This document shows, piece after piece, positions 62,664 to 64,000 of a stretch of 64,000 bases of DNA (the first letter of the stretch is position 1; each line of letters begins with the position of its first letter). The notes below the pieces were generated by a model, which did no database searches, had not been told where the DNA came from, and saw only the letters and a program-made list of their open reading frames with translations. This DNA is from CAYSPT01 sp964432985 (lineage in GTDB: Bacteria > Muiribacteriota > CAYSPT01), in assembly GCA_964432985.1 (NCBI GenBank), contig CAYSPT010000008.1:1-64000 (forward strand), given 5' to 3'. Both the position numbers and the translations under genes were made by a program.

Positions 62664-64000
62664 TCAGCTGTCGCCAGCCAGGGCTATTTCATCAGGGTTC
62701 TCTCCCGGGGGTGATTCCAGCTCATCCGGTTGTTGGGTTAGCGGTAGGGTCACCGAAAAAACAGCACCGGCGCCCGGACTGCTTTCGACGTCGAGCTCCC
62801 CTCCGTACCTTAGCGCTATCTTGTTGCAAATTGACAACCCCATCCCCACGCCGGGGTAATCATCGCGATGGTGCAGCCGTCCGAACGGCTTAAGTATCCG
62901 CTGAATCTTTTCCATTTTGAACCCGATACCCTTGTCCCGAACGGACACCTTCACGAATCCGTCACCAATCAAGCTGCTTTCGATGGTCACCTGCGGTACG
63001 GCGCCGGCCGCTCTGAACATGATCCCGTTGGAAATCAAATTCTGGAACAGCTCGTACATGTGAACCCTGGCAGCGTGTACCGGAGGCAGGTCTCCTACCT
63101 CCACCACGGCACCACTTTCCTCGATCTGAAGTACTAGGTCAGAGAGAACATCGTCGATTACTTCGTTGAGGTCTACCGGCTCGATGGTTTTCTTCCGGGT
63201 GGTTACCCGCGAGTACTTCAGCAGGCTCAATATCAGGTGCTTCATTCTCTCAGAGGCCTTCATCATCCGGCTAAAATAATCCTGCCCTTTTTCATCCAGC
63301 CCCGTGGCGTACTGACTGAGTATCCGGTCACCGAACACCATTACCTTGCGAAGCGGTTCCTGCAGGTCATGCGATGCGATGTATGCGAAATCCTCCAACT
63401 CCCTGTTGGAGCGGCCCAGTTCTTCGACGAGCTTGTTCAGGGCTTCCCGGGACCTGACCCGGTCAGTTATATCCATGATCGATACCAGCACCCGACTCCA
63501 GGTATCCTCGTGCCCCGGAGCTACATGAAGATCGATGGAAACGTGCTTTTTTTCACCGGTCAGCGTCCAGGTGATGGCATCGTCGGCAAACCTGGTCTCT
63601 CCTTCCCAGAGCGCTGCCAGTATTCTGGCAAACACCGGATAGGTTTCATCTCCGAACACCTGGATCGGATTGTCTACGAACCGGTCCTTGTTCAACGCCT
63701 TGAACATTTCCAGAGTAGTGGTGTTGATGTCGAGGATCCGCACCATTCCGGCCAGTTCCCTGACCAGTTCGGGAGTCTCTTCGAAGCACGATTCCAGATC
63801 AGCCACACACAGCTTATCCAGCTGCTTTTTTACAGGTGAAAAATCCTGCTCCCACAGGGATATCGGAGAGTATTCAAAGAGCTGACGGTACCGGTCCTGG
63901 CTCTGACGGAGCCGCTCTTCGGCCATTTTCAGCTCCGTCATATCCAGCATGGAACCGATCATGCGTACCGGCCGTCCCTCAGCAGTATACTGGATAAATC
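62664..64000 (-). CDS. PAS sensor histidine kinase, 5' end beyond the window
   Basis: The reading frame runs off the right edge without a start. The edge codons read QYTAEGRPVRMIGSMLDMTELK, the end of a PAS/PAC unit (dGrpvrmiGs-DiT pattern). A second PAS (about 30-160 of the visible part) and a PAC segment follow. The HisKA is phytochrome-type YIASHDLQEPLR, and the ATPase domain has QNLISNGIMF, VRDKGIGFK and VGMGLSICN. It is close in type to the kinase at 40827 but differs in length and linker. It is convergent with the thioredoxin gene. Confidence 0.88.
   Translation of the reverse strand, partial: FIQYTAEGRPVRMIGSMLDMTELKMAEERLRQSQDRYRQLFEYSPISLWEQDFSPVKKQLDKLCVADLESCFEETPELVRELAGMVRILDINTTTLEMFKALNKDRFVDNPIQVFGDETYPVFARILAALWEGETRFADDAITWTLTGEKKHVSIDLHVAPGHEDTWSRVLVSIMDITDRVRSREALNKLVEELGRSNRELEDFAYIASHDLQEPLRKVMVFGDRILSQYATGLDEKGQDYFSRMMKASERMKHLILSLLKYSRVTTRKKTIEPVDLNEVIDDVLSDLVLQIEESGAVVEVGDLPPVHAARVHMYELFQNLISNGIMFRAAGAVPQVTIESSLIGDGFVKVSVRDKGIGFKMEKIQRILKPFGRLHHRDDYPGVGMGLSICNKIALRYGGELDVESSPGAGAVFSVTLPLTQQPDELESPPGENPDEIALAGDS

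Overview
The window is a draft chromosomal scaffold with three 100-N gaps (1981-2080, 9882-9981, 13327-13426). It comes from a diderm, pilus-bearing, free-living bacterium. Outer-membrane-type parts support this: lipoproteins, secretin-type N-domains, minor pseudopilins, a GspE/PilB ATPase and a gingipain-like C25 peptidase. The mix of class III cyclases, cNMP-binding proteins, STAS proteins, PAS/HAMP histidine kinases, HEAT/TPR/LRR proteins and large unrecognised secreted proteins is typical of deep-branching uncultured lineages or deltaproteobacteria-like groups. The sequence alone does not fix the phylum. I saw no rRNA, tRNA, CRISPR array, phage or intact insertion sequence.

Layout. 0.2-13.3 kb is mostly housekeeping and signalling: a GDPD phosphodiesterase, SfsA, a DASS transporter, a cNMP-like histidine kinase followed by a receiver protein, a HelY-like helicase, a double cNMP protein with a DUF4126 membrane protein, a TolB-like propeller, a PAS protein and an MBL hydrolase. 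13.6-23 kb starts with a sigma-54 promoter driving an unusual fusion of a degenerate sigma-54-activator AAA+ domain to a GspE/PilB ATPase. It continues with an exported Pcm-like methyltransferase, a membrane spermidine-synthase-like protein, a STAS protein, a D-cysteine desulfhydrase-like enzyme and formate-THF ligase. 23-35.6 kb is a surface/pilus region: a 1561-residue secreted protein and its partner behind a second sigma-54 promoter, a sigma-54 activator with a STAS protein, three minor pseudopilin genes, a FecR-like lipoprotein with a zinc ribbon, an isolated secretin N0-N1 protein, and dinB.

35.7-49.4 kb holds a GAF/cyclase protein, a TPR protein, the C25 peptidase, a PAS histidine kinase, an LRR lipoprotein, an SGNH hydrolase, a PQQ-type propeller and a DUF433-histidine kinase-STAS fusion. 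49.5-64 kb holds a PhnD-like lipoprotein / HEAT-adenylate cyclase / glycosidase-like operon, a STAS protein, an STN protein, a TPR/radical SAM pair, and a right-hand cassette with two near-consensus promoters. That cassette encodes a secreted 422-residue protein, a secreted Asp/Cys-rich peptide built on a 36-residue repeat, and a TlpA-like thioredoxin. A truncated histidine kinase runs off the right edge.

Two themes link the genes. One is a possible cAMP network: two cyclases plus a double cNMP protein, all in the same 64 kb. The other is a putative sigma-54 pilus/surface regulon: two matching -24/-12 promoters, each preceded by a similar TTGTYCAGA(A)ACAA inverted repeat, next to the pilus ATPase fusion, large secreted proteins, minor pilins and a local sigma-54 activator.
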